The position numbers were made by a program, and so were the translations under genes. Positions 8,267 through 16,354 of a stretch of 64,000 nt of DNA are shown piece after piece. Under the pieces are notes generated by a model, which was given only the letters and a program-made list of their open reading frames with translations, did not search any database and was not told where the DNA came from. Origin of the DNA: Pedobacter sp. FW305-3-2-15-E-R2A2 (lineage in GTDB: Bacteria > Bacteroidota > Bacteroidia > Sphingobacteriales > Sphingobacteriaceae). Where the stretch lies: positions 744,001 through 808,000 of the forward strand of contig NZ_CP151803.1 in assembly GCF_038446955.1 (NCBI RefSeq), given 5' to 3'. Positions within the stretch are counted from its first letter, which is position 1, and each line of letters opens with the position of its first letter.

Positions 8267-10033
8267 ATGAACCTGAACATAATTAAGCACGTAGGGATAA
8301 CGGTGGCTATTGTTTCTATCGTGTTTTCATTGGTACTTATTACATCTATGCTGCGCTCGGAATCCAAAGGTCCGAGCAGCATGGATCTTGACCATGAAGG
8401 ACAGAAGATAGGAGGTATATATCTTCGTTATCAGAATCAGGTGTATGCATCCGTGCCAAGCAATGGTGATTACCTGATCCGCGAAGCTGATGCCAATAGC
8501 TTTAGACTGTTGGATGATAGTTACCGAAACCGACAGTTCGGTGTAGATAAAAACCACGCTTACTGCGGAAACCTGATTGTCAAAGATTTTAATCCATCTA
8601 CAGCTAAAGCAATTGGTAATGATTATTTCAGCGATGGCAAGCAAACGTGTTACTGTGCCTCGATGAGTGTAACTAATAAAGCGTTATCAATTTTCTCGGA
8701 ATTAAGTCAACGCGTACAATATGGTTTTGGGATTGGAGATAAGCCCCAAACCTATATTTATCCCCTCTCTAAACTTGAGACCGGTACAGCTCCTTATCGT
8801 GCCATCCTGAAAACGGAGGTGGCGACTAACGGAACCTTGTCTTACTATGAAGGTAAAATTCTTCCCCAGGCCAATCCGGAGCACCTGAGGCAGATCCCAA
8901 AAAGGTACAATGATGGTGATATTCGCGAAAGCGAGCGTTATCTGGCAGATGGTGAGCATGTATATTATGAAAATACCATACTGCCACTCAAAGATCATTC
9001 TGATTTGTATGCGATTGTTATTGATGCCCAAAACCAGGAAAATTACCTGATAGATCCCAAACAAGGAATGGTTTATGTCAATGAGATTGCTTTCGAAAAG
9101 CAGTACAGTCCCTACCGCGTATTGTCGCTAAATGGAGGACATATTTATCATGCCTTATTTCTAAGCAAAGACGGGGTTTTCTACTTTGATACGAAAAAAA
9201 AGAAGGTTGTGAGAATTGATGACAACCCATTTAACAACGGGAAATTTACAGAAATTGCACCGCTGATCTTTTCTGATGGCCAACAAATTCTATATACTCA
9301 GACAGATGAAGTTTGGGGTAACAACAAGAACCCCGGACTTAAATCCAGGTCGACCAAGATCTATAGACTGGACGAGTCCGGTACTGGCACCTGGGAGAAA
9401 ATTGGGATGGTCAATGGCACTTCTGGATCAGTTTGGAAAAAGGGGGGGATTTATTATTATTTTGACCAACTCGGCGATACTCAGCTGATTGGACAGACCA
9501 TTTATCGCATCACAGATCAGGCAACCGTTAATCAGTTGCTCTCCCCGGAAATCCGCACAGACGATATCCGCAAGCTCGTGCGAACAGATCATATGGCAAA
9601 GGTCAAAAGCACTGAATTGCTGAGTGCGAAGACTTCCTATTCCAGTGCTTATGGTTGGTTTATCTGGATTCCGATATTTCTTGTCGCAGGTATTCAATTA
9701 TTACTATGGGCGCTCCGGAAATTGGGTGTTAATCCAAAGCCTTTTAGTATCAAAAATCAACGTCTCAAGGTGAACAGCTTGTGGCCCAGGTCTTATGCGT
9801 TATCAGATATTGATACTGTTGTTTTCTCCATCGAATCTGCCATTCGGCAAGCCGGGTATTCCGGACGTTTTCAGATTCAGACAAAAGATGGAAAGCGGTC
9901 CCGTAAATATATGTTTGCAACACAAGTACGGTTAAGCGCAGATACAAAGCAAGAACTGGAACTTTATATTACTGATTTGCAAAATATACTGAAACAGTAT
10001 CGGATTAATAGTACGATACATAACGGTTTATAA
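8267..10033 (+). CDS. Membrane-anchored DKNYY-like repeat protein
   Basis: The 588-residue product has a hydrophobic N-terminal segment (about 8-28) and a second transmembrane segment near 464-488 (WFIWIPIFLVAGIQLLLW), leaving a large extracytoplasmic part and a cytoplasmic tail of about 100 residues. The outer part has repeated beta units of the kind D-K-N-x-x-Y (GVDKNHAYCGN, YLADGEHVYYEN, FSDGQQILYTQT), which recall the DKNYY family found in many Bacteroidota. The role of that family is not established. The gene lies between copies of the 3' end of the gene before it (8163-8207 and 10188-10232). Confidence 0.65.
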   Translation: MNLNIIKHVGITVAIVSIVFSLVLITSMLRSESKGPSSMDLDHEGQKIGGIYLRYQNQVYASVPSNGDYLIREADANSFRLLDDSYRNRQFGVDKNHAYCGNLIVKDFNPSTAKAIGNDYFSDGKQTCYCASMSVTNKALSIFSELSQRVQYGFGIGDKPQTYIYPLSKLETGTAPYRAILKTEVATNGTLSYYEGKILPQANPEHLRQIPKRYNDGDIRESERYLADGEHVYYENTILPLKDHSDLYAIVIDAQNQENYLIDPKQGMVYVNEIAFEKQYSPYRVLSLNGGHIYHALFLSKDGVFYFDTKKKKVVRIDDNPFNNGKFTEIAPLIFSDGQQILYTQTDEVWGNNKNPGLKSRSTKIYRLDESGTGTWEKIGMVNGTSGSVWKKGGIYYYFDQLGDTQLIGQTIYRITDQATVNQLLSPEIRTDDIRKLVRTDHMAKVKSTELLSAKTSYSSAYGWFIWIPIFLVAGIQLLLWALRKLGVNPKPFSIKNQRLKVNSLWPRSYALSDIDTVVFSIESAIRQAGYSGRFQIQTKDGKRSRKYMFATQVRLSADTKQELELYITDLQNILKQYRINSTIHNGL

Positions 10034-10043
10034 CAGATAAGTC

Positions 10044-10080
10044 ATCCCCTCTTTACATCAGGTAGAGAGGGGATTTATTT
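10044..10080 (+). terminator. Intrinsic terminator after the DKNYY-like gene
   Basis: ATCCCCTCT (10044-10052) pairs perfectly with AGAGGGGAT (10066-10074), followed by TTATTTTT. It ends the transcript of the gene stopping at 10033. Confidence 0.8.
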
Positions 10081-10094
10081 TTAAATGTCTCCTC

Positions 10095-10185
10095 CTAAAA
10101 CTTAAACTTCAAGAATTTATGGCGTATTTTCGCGTCAGAAAAACCAACCATATAAGTGATTTCTGCTTTGCTACAACGTTCGTTG
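10095..10185 (-). pseudogene. Tail fragment of an HTCS-type AraC DNA-binding domain
   Basis: On the minus strand this reads NERCSKAEITYMVGFS, then DAKIRHKFLKFKF and a TAG stop. Bases 10137-10185 match 45 of 49 bases of 13325-13373, inside the AraC domain of the HTCS gene (NERYSIAEITYMVGFS). The C-terminal part that should follow is shortened, and everything upstream of the fragment is missing, replaced at 10186 by the fragment of a different gene. It is a dead remnant, not an expressed gene. It keeps the same orientation as the intact HTCS gene 3 kb to the right. Confidence 0.8.
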
Positions 10186-10187
10186 TG

Positions 10188-10232
10188 GATCGGGATGGCG
10201 AGAAAAAAGAGGTGAGCCTGAAAGACAATTAA
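10188..10232 (+). pseudogene. Tail fragment of a homologue of the 6915-8207 gene
   Basis: Fifteen codons, D R D G E K K E V S L K D N stop, match the last fifteen codons of the gene ending at 8207. 37 of 45 bases agree, and seven of the eight-base differences' codons aside from one K-to-R are synonymous changes, so the copy diverged while still under coding selection. The fragment stops 7 bases before the ATG of the AraC-family gene at 10240. It therefore came from a related allele or paralogue rather than a recent copy of the neighbour. Confidence 0.75.
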
Positions 10233-10239
10233 TTCAATA

Positions 10240-11070
10240 ATGATAAAAGAGTTTTCATACAAACAGTTCGGCAATTTAGAATTTACGCAGTCAAGCCTTG
10301 ATGAGCATAAACTTTTGTTGGTCCATGACCATATCAAAATACTGTTTATCCCCCAAGGCAATAAGGTCAGGGTTGATTTTCAGGAATTCGTAATAGCAAC
10401 AGATTCATTGCTGTTTATTAATCCAAAAGTAGTGATTAAACCAAATGACGCTGAGGAAACCGGAGGAACACTACTGCATTTTAACAGAGATTTTTATTGT
10501 ATTGAGATTCATGACCAGGAAGTTGCTTGTGACGGTATTTTATACAATAATGTATTTGAAGTCCCATTCATTGAGTTGGACGAAAATCAATCGGCAGATA
10601 TACAGAAAATAATCCGGGACATACAGCTTGAAATGCAAAATGAAGATGCCAGTACCGAAGAAATGCTGCGGATTTTATTAAAGCTGATTATTCTGAAATC
10701 AACGCGAATCTGGAAACAACAACATCAACTGTCGCAGCAAGAGCAGCAAACGGATGTTCAGTTTTTAAGGAAATTTAGTAAGCTGGTAGAACAACATTAC
10801 AAAACTCACCATACTGTAGCTGACTATGCGGATATGCTTTTTCTTACGCCAAAAAACCTTAGTAAAAAAATAGGGTTGCTCAGTAAAGACACCCCAAACG
10901 ACATTATTAAAAACAGAATTATCCTCGAAAGTAAACGCCTTTTGGCTCATACCACCATTACCGTTAAAGAAATAGCCTACAGCTTAAATTATCAGGACGA
11001 TGCCTATTTCGTTCGTTTCTTTACAAAAAACGCAGGTATTTCCCCGCTTTCATTCCGCAAACAATTCTAA
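10240..11070 (+). CDS. AraC-family transcriptional regulator
   Basis: The 276-residue protein has an N-terminal cupin-like effector domain (about 20-125) and a C-terminal AraC double helix-turn-helix (about 175-276; VADYADMLFLTPKNLSKKIG and VKEIAYSLNYQDDAYFVRFF). It is followed by its own terminator and then by dps-like, hydrolase and cupin genes. Both downstream transcription units carry the same roughly 75-base element upstream, so this regulator is the obvious candidate to control them. Its own promoter must lie inside the gene fragments immediately upstream, since its start is only 7 bases after one of them. Confidence 0.9.
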   Translation: MIKEFSYKQFGNLEFTQSSLDEHKLLLVHDHIKILFIPQGNKVRVDFQEFVIATDSLLFINPKVVIKPNDAEETGGTLLHFNRDFYCIEIHDQEVACDGILYNNVFEVPFIELDENQSADIQKIIRDIQLEMQNEDASTEEMLRILLKLIILKSTRIWKQQHQLSQQEQQTDVQFLRKFSKLVEQHYKTHHTVADYADMLFLTPKNLSKKIGLLSKDTPNDIIKNRIILESKRLLAHTTITVKEIAYSLNYQDDAYFVRFFTKNAGISPLSFRKQF

Positions 11071-11090
11071 GATAATATTGCCAAATATTT

Positions 11091-11120
11091 AAAAAGCATG
11101 ATTTCACAATCATGCTTTTT
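11091..11120 (+). terminator. Intrinsic terminator after the AraC gene
   Basis: AAAAAGCATGAT (11091-11102) pairs with ATCATGCTTTTT (11109-11120) around a six-base loop, ending in a T run. Confidence 0.85.
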
Positions 11121-11138
11121 GCGTTAAATCACATTTCA

Positions 11139-11213
11139 GGAAAAAAGTACAATTGAAGGAGAAAAGTATCCATTGATGTGCTTTGCTATAGGATTGATCT
11201 TTGGATTATCAAA
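11139..11213 (+). promoter_or_regulatory. Shared upstream element, copy 1 (before dps)
   Basis: This stretch, from GGAAAAAAGTACAATTGAAG to the end of TTTGGATTATCAAAT, recurs before the hydrolase gene at 11711-11790 with the blocks AAAAAGT.CAATT, ATCCATTGAT and TTTGGA.TATCAAAT at the same order and near-identical spacing. The most likely reading is a repeated operator/promoter for the AraC regulator encoded just upstream. The regulator assignment is inference. Confidence 0.6.
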
Positions 11214-11229
11214 TAACAAATCATCAAAA

Positions 11230-11703
11230 ATGGAAATGAACATAGGAATTTCAGAAGGAAATCGCGAAAAAGTAGCCATAGACTTATCAAAACTACTGGC
11301 CGATGAATATGTACTTTACACAAAAACAAAAGAAGCACATTGGAATGTAGAAGGTATTGATTTCTACGATAAACATAAGCTTTTTGACGAGCAGGCCGGT
11401 CAGTTATCAGACATCAGCGATAGTGTGGCCGAGCGAATCCGTACTTTGGGACATTCGGTTCCAGCTACATTAAAGGCTTTTCTCGAATTAACTCATTTGA
11501 CGGAAAATTCATTGCCGAAAAGCAATAGCCGAACTTTTATTAATGAGTTGCTTATTGCGCATGAAATAATCATCGTTTTTCTGAGAGGAAACATAAACCT
11601 TTTCGCGAATGAATATGAGGATTTGGGTACAAGTGATTTTGTTACCGGTCTGATGCAGGAACATGAAAAAATGGCCTGGATTTTAAGAGCACATTTAAAA
11701 TAA
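11230..11703 (+). CDS. dps: Dps-like ferritin (DNA-protecting iron-storage protein)
   Basis: 157 residues from ATG 11230; an upstream in-frame TTG would add a sequence that overlaps the conserved upstream element, so I reject it. The Dps ferroxidase ligands all appear with the family spacing: His37 (EAHWNVEG), His49, Asp53, Asp64 and Glu68 (DISDSVAERI). Dps proteins form dodecamers that oxidise Fe(II) with hydrogen peroxide and store the iron, often binding DNA. Together with the following haloperoxidase-like hydrolase it points to an oxidative-stress regulon under the neighbouring AraC protein. Confidence 0.92.
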   Translation: MEMNIGISEGNREKVAIDLSKLLADEYVLYTKTKEAHWNVEGIDFYDKHKLFDEQAGQLSDISDSVAERIRTLGHSVPATLKAFLELTHLTENSLPKSNSRTFINELLIAHEIIIVFLRGNINLFANEYEDLGTSDFVTGLMQEHEKMAWILRAHLK

Positions 11704-11710
11704 TTGGTCT

Positions 11711-11790
11711 GGGGAAAAAGTGCAATTCAAAGCGAAATACATCCATTGATAGGCATTATGAATAACCCCAACTTTGGAATATCAAATCAA
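11711..11790 (+). promoter_or_regulatory. Shared upstream element, copy 2 (before hydrolase)
   Basis: It carries AAAAAGTGCAATT, ATCCATTGAT and ACTTTGGAATATCAAAT, matching the element at 11139-11213 in order and spacing. Conservation ends close to the two start codons, as expected for a regulatory block and not for a coding duplication. Confidence 0.6.
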
Positions 11791-11815
11791 TAGAAACAAT
11801 TAAAATTATAAAGAC

Positions 11816-12637
11816 ATGAACAAGTTAACAGTTAAAGACGGAACAGAAATTTACTTCAAAGATTTAGGAACAGGACAACCAATTTTCTTTCACCATGGAT
11901 GGCCATTGTCATCTGACGATTGGGATGCGCAAATGATGTTTTTTTTAAACAAGGGATATAGAGTTATTGCCCACGACAGACGCGGTCACGGCAGATCAAC
12001 CCAAACATTTACAGGTAATGATATGGATACCTATGCAGCAGATGTGGCAGAATTAATCACATTTTTAGACCTTAAAAATGTCATACATGTAGGTCATTCA
12101 ACAGGGGGTGGCGAAGCGATAAGATATGCTTCGAAGTTTGGCAAAGAACGTGTGGCCAAGGTGGTACTTATCAGTGCAATTACACCTTATATGATTGCGG
12201 ATGAAAATAATCCTGAAGGGGTGCCATTGTCAGTTTTTGACGACATCAGAAACAATACACTCCATAACAGACAGCAGTTTTACCAAGATCTGACCGTTCC
12301 GTTTTACGGTTACAATAGAGAAAATGCCATCGTAAAAAAAGGCATTCAGGATAACTGGTGGAGGCAAGGTATGATGGGCGGGATAAAAGCACAATACGAT
12401 TGTATAAAAGTGTTTTCGGAAACTGATTTTACAGAAGATCTTAAGAGTGTAGAAATGCCGGTACTGGTACTTCATGGCGACGATGACCAGATTGTACCCT
12501 ACGCTACTACGGCTGTAAAAGCTGCGGAACTGCTAAAAAATGGAAAGCTTATTATCTATCCGGGATTTTCACACGGGATGCCTACCATCAATGCAGAAAC
12601 AATTAATAATGACATTTTAGAATTTATCAATTCTTAA
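11816..12637 (+). CDS. Alpha/beta hydrolase of the cofactor-free haloperoxidase type
   Basis: The 273-residue protein lacks a signal peptide. The catalytic triad is visible: Ser95 in GHSTGGGE, Asp224 in HGDDDQIVP and His253 in FSHGMP, with the oxyanion motif HHGWP (26-30). GHSTGG and YRVIAHDRRGHGRS are hallmarks of the non-haem chloroperoxidase/perhydrolase/esterase group, which can make peracids from carboxylic acids and peroxide and also cleaves esters. It starts after the second copy of the upstream element and is followed 10 bases later by a cupin gene, so the two form an operon. The natural substrate is not known. Confidence 0.9.
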   Translation: MNKLTVKDGTEIYFKDLGTGQPIFFHHGWPLSSDDWDAQMMFFLNKGYRVIAHDRRGHGRSTQTFTGNDMDTYAADVAELITFLDLKNVIHVGHSTGGGEAIRYASKFGKERVAKVVLISAITPYMIADENNPEGVPLSVFDDIRNNTLHNRQQFYQDLTVPFYGYNRENAIVKKGIQDNWWRQGMMGGIKAQYDCIKVFSETDFTEDLKSVEMPVLVLHGDDDQIVPYATTAVKAAELLKNGKLIIYPGFSHGMPTINAETINNDILEFINS

Positions 12638-12647
12638 TCCTGACAAA

Positions 12648-13073
12648 ATGAAAAATTTAAAGATAAAAACACATAGAAAAAATTTGTTTGCTGCAGTTGT
12701 TCTCTTCAGTTTCGCGGCATTTTTTATACCTGACTCTGCTTTTGCACAACAATCAGGAATAAGTCGTACAAACTTGCAAAGACATAATATTGAGATTTTG
12801 GGATATGAAACTATTCAGGCACGAATAGATTTTGAACCTGACTCCGCCTTCGGCATGCATTCACATCCAGGAGAAGAGATGATCTATGTACTCGAAGGTA
12901 TATTTGAATACCAGATAGAAGGGGAGAAGCCAGTTGTTCTTAAAGCAGGCGAAGTACTTTTTATTCCGGCTGGAAAGAATCATTCCGCCAAAAATATTGG
13001 TAAAGTTAAAGCCTCTGAGCTTGCAACTTACATTGTGAGGAAGGATCAGCCTCTTCTTGTAATGAAAAAATAA
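12648..13073 (+). CDS. Exported small cupin protein
   Basis: The 141-residue product has an N-terminal signal peptide (cut near AFAQ34) and a single cupin barrel. The two cupin motifs are visible: FGMHSHPGEEMIYVLEGIFEY with the His-x-His metal ligands and Glu, and KAGEVLFIPAGKNHSAKN with the last His. Such small periplasmic cupins bind a metal and are poorly characterised; some are carbohydrate- or quinone-related dioxygenase-like proteins. Co-transcription with the haloperoxidase-like hydrolase and the nearby Dps suggests an oxidative or chemical stress role. Confidence 0.85.
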   Translation: MKNLKIKTHRKNLFAAVVLFSFAAFFIPDSAFAQQSGISRTNLQRHNIEILGYETIQARIDFEPDSAFGMHSHPGEEMIYVLEGIFEYQIEGEKPVVLKAGEVLFIPAGKNHSAKNIGKVKASELATYIVRKDQPLLVMKK

Positions 13074-13118
13074 GCAACCCTAAATAAGGAGCGTGCTAAA
13101 GAAAATTAATTCTTCGAG

Positions 13119-13156
13119 GAATGATCTAACCAGCTTAAGAAGTAGTTAGATCATTC
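13119..13156. terminator. Terminator between convergent cupin and HTCS genes
   Basis: GAATGATCTAAC (13119-13130) pairs perfectly with GTTAGATCATTC (13145-13156). A second weaker hairpin, GCTCGC (13207-13212) with GCGAGC (13233-13238), lies next to the HTCS stop. Confidence 0.7.
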
Positions 13157-13240
13157 TCTATTCATTAAGATCCTCTCTTCCGTTGCCGGGATACAATAAA
13201 CTGTCGGCTCGCTCTGAAAAAGATTTTCGGGCGCGAGCTT

Positions 13241-16012
13241 TTAGTTTGGCTGTTGGGTCTTTTTGAATTCGCTTGGCCGCATACCATATTTTGATTTAAA
13301 GACTGTAGAAAAGTAATTTGGAGAAGAAAAACCAACCATATAGGTAATTTCTGCTATGCTATAACGTTCGTTGATCAGCAGGTATTTTGCTTTTTTCAAC
13401 CTCCTGTTCATAATATAGTCTGTCACACTGCAATCCAGTAAAGCTTTAACTTTCCGGTACAACTGAACCCTTGAAATTCCTATTTCCTTACTGATTTCAT
13501 CCACACTAAAATTTTCATTAGAGAGGTTCTGCTCTACAATTCCTGCAAAATCGTTGATGAACTTTTTGTCCAGACTTTTTGAAATAGGTGGTTTACCTGA
13601 AGTACTGATGTCACTTACATAGTGGTTTTTGAGCAGGGAGCGGTTCTTTAACAGGCTTTTTACCGTTGCTACCAGATATTCGTAATTAAAAGGCTTTACA
13701 ATATAAGCATCAGCCATACTTTCCATGCCGTTGATTTGCTGTTCAAGGCTACCGTGAGCAGACAATAATATAATCGGAATATGAGAGGTCCGGACATCAG
13801 ATTTTAGCTTTTCAGTAAGCGAGCGTCCCGATGATCCTGGAAGTACAAGATCTGATATGATCAAATCAGGGACCTGTTCATAGGCCGCGGTGATGCCTTT
13901 ATCACCTGTGTCTGCAAGGAAAACTTCATAGTCTTCATCAAATTTATTACCCAGGTAATTCAGCAAATCATGGTTGTCTTCAATGATCAGGACTGATTCC
14001 TGTTTTATCGTTCTTAAGACATCCTGGTTTCTTGGCTGAGGAACATCATTGAGTCCAGTTGTATAAATTTTAGCATCCTCATACAGCGCTTCTTTGCTGG
14101 CTTTTCCTTTCCGCTTTTCTTCCTCTGCGAAATGTGCGTCACCCAATTGAAGGCGGATACTGAACTTTGTTCCCTGCCATTTTGTACTTTCAACTGTAAT
14201 ATCACCATGATGTAGGTTCATCAGTTCTTTAGATAATGATAAACCGAGCCCGGATCCCTTTACTGCATTCGTTTGTGCCTGGTAGAAATACTCAAATACG
14301 TGCTCCATCTCTTCTGTTGCGATCCCCGGTCCATTATCCTTGATGGATAGAAATACCGATGCTGAATCATGAGTGATTTCTGCATAAATGATCCCATTGG
14401 CAGGAGTAAATTTCAATGCATTAGACAGTAGGTTGAAGATGACTTTGTCGAGCATGTTGACATCAAACCATACGTTGATTTCCTGGGCATCTGTAATCAA
14501 TCTGATGTCAATGTTCTTCTTTTTTGCACTATATTGAAAGCTCTCCAGAATGTCTTTTAAAAATTCTACCAGATTATTCTGAGAAACGCTAAGCAACATT
14601 TTGTCGTGTTCAATCTTCCTGTAGTCGATCAGCTGATTGATGAGCCTAAGCAACCGATAAACATTTTTGTGGATGAGATTTAGGTTTTTTTCAGCAACAG
14701 GTCTGATTTTTTCGTTATGGATCAGGTCTTCAAGCGGCGAGAGAATCAGCGTAAGCGGAGTACGAAATTCATGAGACATATTCGTGAAAAAGTTTAGCTT
14801 GGCCTCTGTTGCAGCTTCAGCTTTATCTGACATTTCGATCAGCTGGTTGCGCTGATTTAATATTTCAATATTATTTGCCTCCAGGTCCTTATTAATTTTT
14901 CTGTTTTCCAGTAATGCATAAAGCGCAAGGCCACCAAATACTACAGAAAGAACCAGGGTGATCACGGTTACATTGAGGACGATCTGTTGATTTTTGAAAA
15001 GTACTTTTTGCTCTTCGAGCAGCGCTCCCTGGCGCTCAATATCTTTTTGCTGGCTGCTGAACTTATTCCATTGGAGTTTCATCAGGTCAACATTTGTGGA
15101 ATCGATAACCAGAGACTGTAAAATATTCTCTTTCGAAAATGATTCCCTGTTCATGATTTTAAAAGCGGTGCTGATGGCCTCTTTACCTCCGGTTGGATAA
15201 AGTACACTGGCAGTAAGAATTTTGCTGCTCACCATTTGCAAGCCACCTCCCTGTCCGGGTAAAGCATCTATTCCGATCACTTTAATCTGTTCAGACAATT
15301 TGAGGTCATTTAAAACTTTCCTGCTTCCCGATGCCATCTGGTCATTGTGTGCAAAAACAGCATTCACATTCGCCAGGGAGTTTTTGATTTTAACCAGTTG
15401 TTCTTCTGTGTCTTTTTTTAGCCAGTTGCCATAAACCTGATTTATAATTTTTATGCCGGGGTACTTTTTTAGCCCTTCACTGAATCCCCGCTGTCGCTCA
15501 ATTGTTGGGGAGGAACCGGGAAGTCCCATCACCTCTACAATGTTTCCTTTACCTTTAAGCGCTTCTCCTGCGTACTCTCCTGCCATTTTTCCAATCTGGA
15601 AGTTGTCGGCACCTACGTAAGCTGTATAAGAGGAAGAAGCCGTCTTTCTGTCAATGATAATTACGGGGATGCCCTTGTTATAGGCTTCTTCTACAATTGG
15701 AGTTAAGGGTTGGGCCTCATTTGGAGATATCATCAAAATATCAATCCCTTTATTGATCATGTCGCGTACCTGCTTCGTCTGCAGTTTACTGTTGCCATTT
15801 GCATCCATATAGGTCAGTTTCGCACCAGGATGCAAAGAAAGCTCCATTTTTACTTCCTCTAGCATGGTTTTTCTCCATAGATCTGAGCCAATACATTGCG
15901 AAAAGCCAATATTGTATATGGGATTTTCCTTTTGTTTTTCACAGCCCGGGAGTGTAAAGCATAAAAGAAAAAACAGGAACATGCTGATCAGCGGGTAAAA
16001 TATGGTTTTCAT
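13241..16012 (-). CDS. Hybrid two-component sensor-regulator (HTCS) with periplasmic sugar-binding domain
   Basis: The 923-residue protein joins a whole signalling path: N-terminal membrane segment, type-I periplasmic-binding-protein domain (about 30-312), transmembrane segment (344-368), coiled coil, HisKA with phospho-acceptor His414 (NMSHEFRTP), HATPase (N-box NLLSNALKF, G boxes DNGPG and GSGLGLSLSK), receiver with Asp721 (IISDLVLPG) and AraC-type DNA-binding domain (about 820-915). This order, with a ribose-binding-like sensor, is that of B. thetaiotaomicron BT1754, which binds fructose directly and turns on the fructan locus. Porter, fructokinase and SusCD-GH32 genes are divergent from it. 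Odd: the N-terminus also shows a lipobox-like TLPGC (Cys24). Confidence 0.93.
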   Translation of the reverse strand: MKTIFYPLISMFLFFLLCFTLPGCEKQKENPIYNIGFSQCIGSDLWRKTMLEEVKMELSLHPGAKLTYMDANGNSKLQTKQVRDMINKGIDILMISPNEAQPLTPIVEEAYNKGIPVIIIDRKTASSSYTAYVGADNFQIGKMAGEYAGEALKGKGNIVEVMGLPGSSPTIERQRGFSEGLKKYPGIKIINQVYGNWLKKDTEEQLVKIKNSLANVNAVFAHNDQMASGSRKVLNDLKLSEQIKVIGIDALPGQGGGLQMVSSKILTASVLYPTGGKEAISTAFKIMNRESFSKENILQSLVIDSTNVDLMKLQWNKFSSQQKDIERQGALLEEQKVLFKNQQIVLNVTVITLVLSVVFGGLALYALLENRKINKDLEANNIEILNQRNQLIEMSDKAEAATEAKLNFFTNMSHEFRTPLTLILSPLEDLIHNEKIRPVAEKNLNLIHKNVYRLLRLINQLIDYRKIEHDKMLLSVSQNNLVEFLKDILESFQYSAKKKNIDIRLITDAQEINVWFDVNMLDKVIFNLLSNALKFTPANGIIYAEITHDSASVFLSIKDNGPGIATEEMEHVFEYFYQAQTNAVKGSGLGLSLSKELMNLHHGDITVESTKWQGTKFSIRLQLGDAHFAEEEKRKGKASKEALYEDAKIYTTGLNDVPQPRNQDVLRTIKQESVLIIEDNHDLLNYLGNKFDEDYEVFLADTGDKGITAAYEQVPDLIISDLVLPGSSGRSLTEKLKSDVRTSHIPIILLSAHGSLEQQINGMESMADAYIVKPFNYEYLVATVKSLLKNRSLLKNHYVSDISTSGKPPISKSLDKKFINDFAGIVEQNLSNENFSVDEISKEIGISRVQLYRKVKALLDCSVTDYIMNRRLKKAKYLLINERYSIAEITYMVGFSSPNYFSTVFKSKYGMRPSEFKKTQQPN

Positions 16013-16354
16013 GGCATCATTGCTTCAAATTCCAGAGCAGAATAGCAGAATTAAGTACTTGGTTAATGGTTGGGTTCTTAGGGAATCTGATTTAAATATA
16101 TAGAAAAGGCTGCGATAACGAAAATGCGCTCAGGTCTGATCTGGTTGGTGTTCAATTATTCATGTATCAAAACCTTAGCTTTTCTGATTCAAAATTGAAA
16201 GTTTGAAAATAAGATGAGTAATGTGTGTGGTTAATGTGTTGATTGTTAGGTTGTTGTGTGTTTATTGAAATTTGTAGTTTTTAGAAACGATTTTGATGTT
16301 TTTCCTTTCGTGTTTGATCTAATTTACAATCCTTAACCATTATAAACTTTGAGC
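16013..16354. promoter_or_regulatory. Divergent control region between HTCS and fructan genes
   Basis: This 342-base region separates the two divergent transcripts. The part nearer the porter gene is unusually rich in G and T on the plus strand (16215-16275), with GGTTAATG occurring at 16062-16069 and again near 16229, the first followed by GTTGGGTT and the second by TGTTGATTGTTAGGTT. A -7-like box TAGTTTTT lies at 16275-16282. These repeats are candidates for the binding site of the HTCS AraC domain; this is not proven by the sequence alone. Confidence 0.4.

Noticed and set aside
10095..10361. 88-codon minus-strand frame containing the HTCS fragment
   Set aside because: Only 10095-10185 is real homology; the rest is antisense to the AraC gene and the gene-tail fragment.
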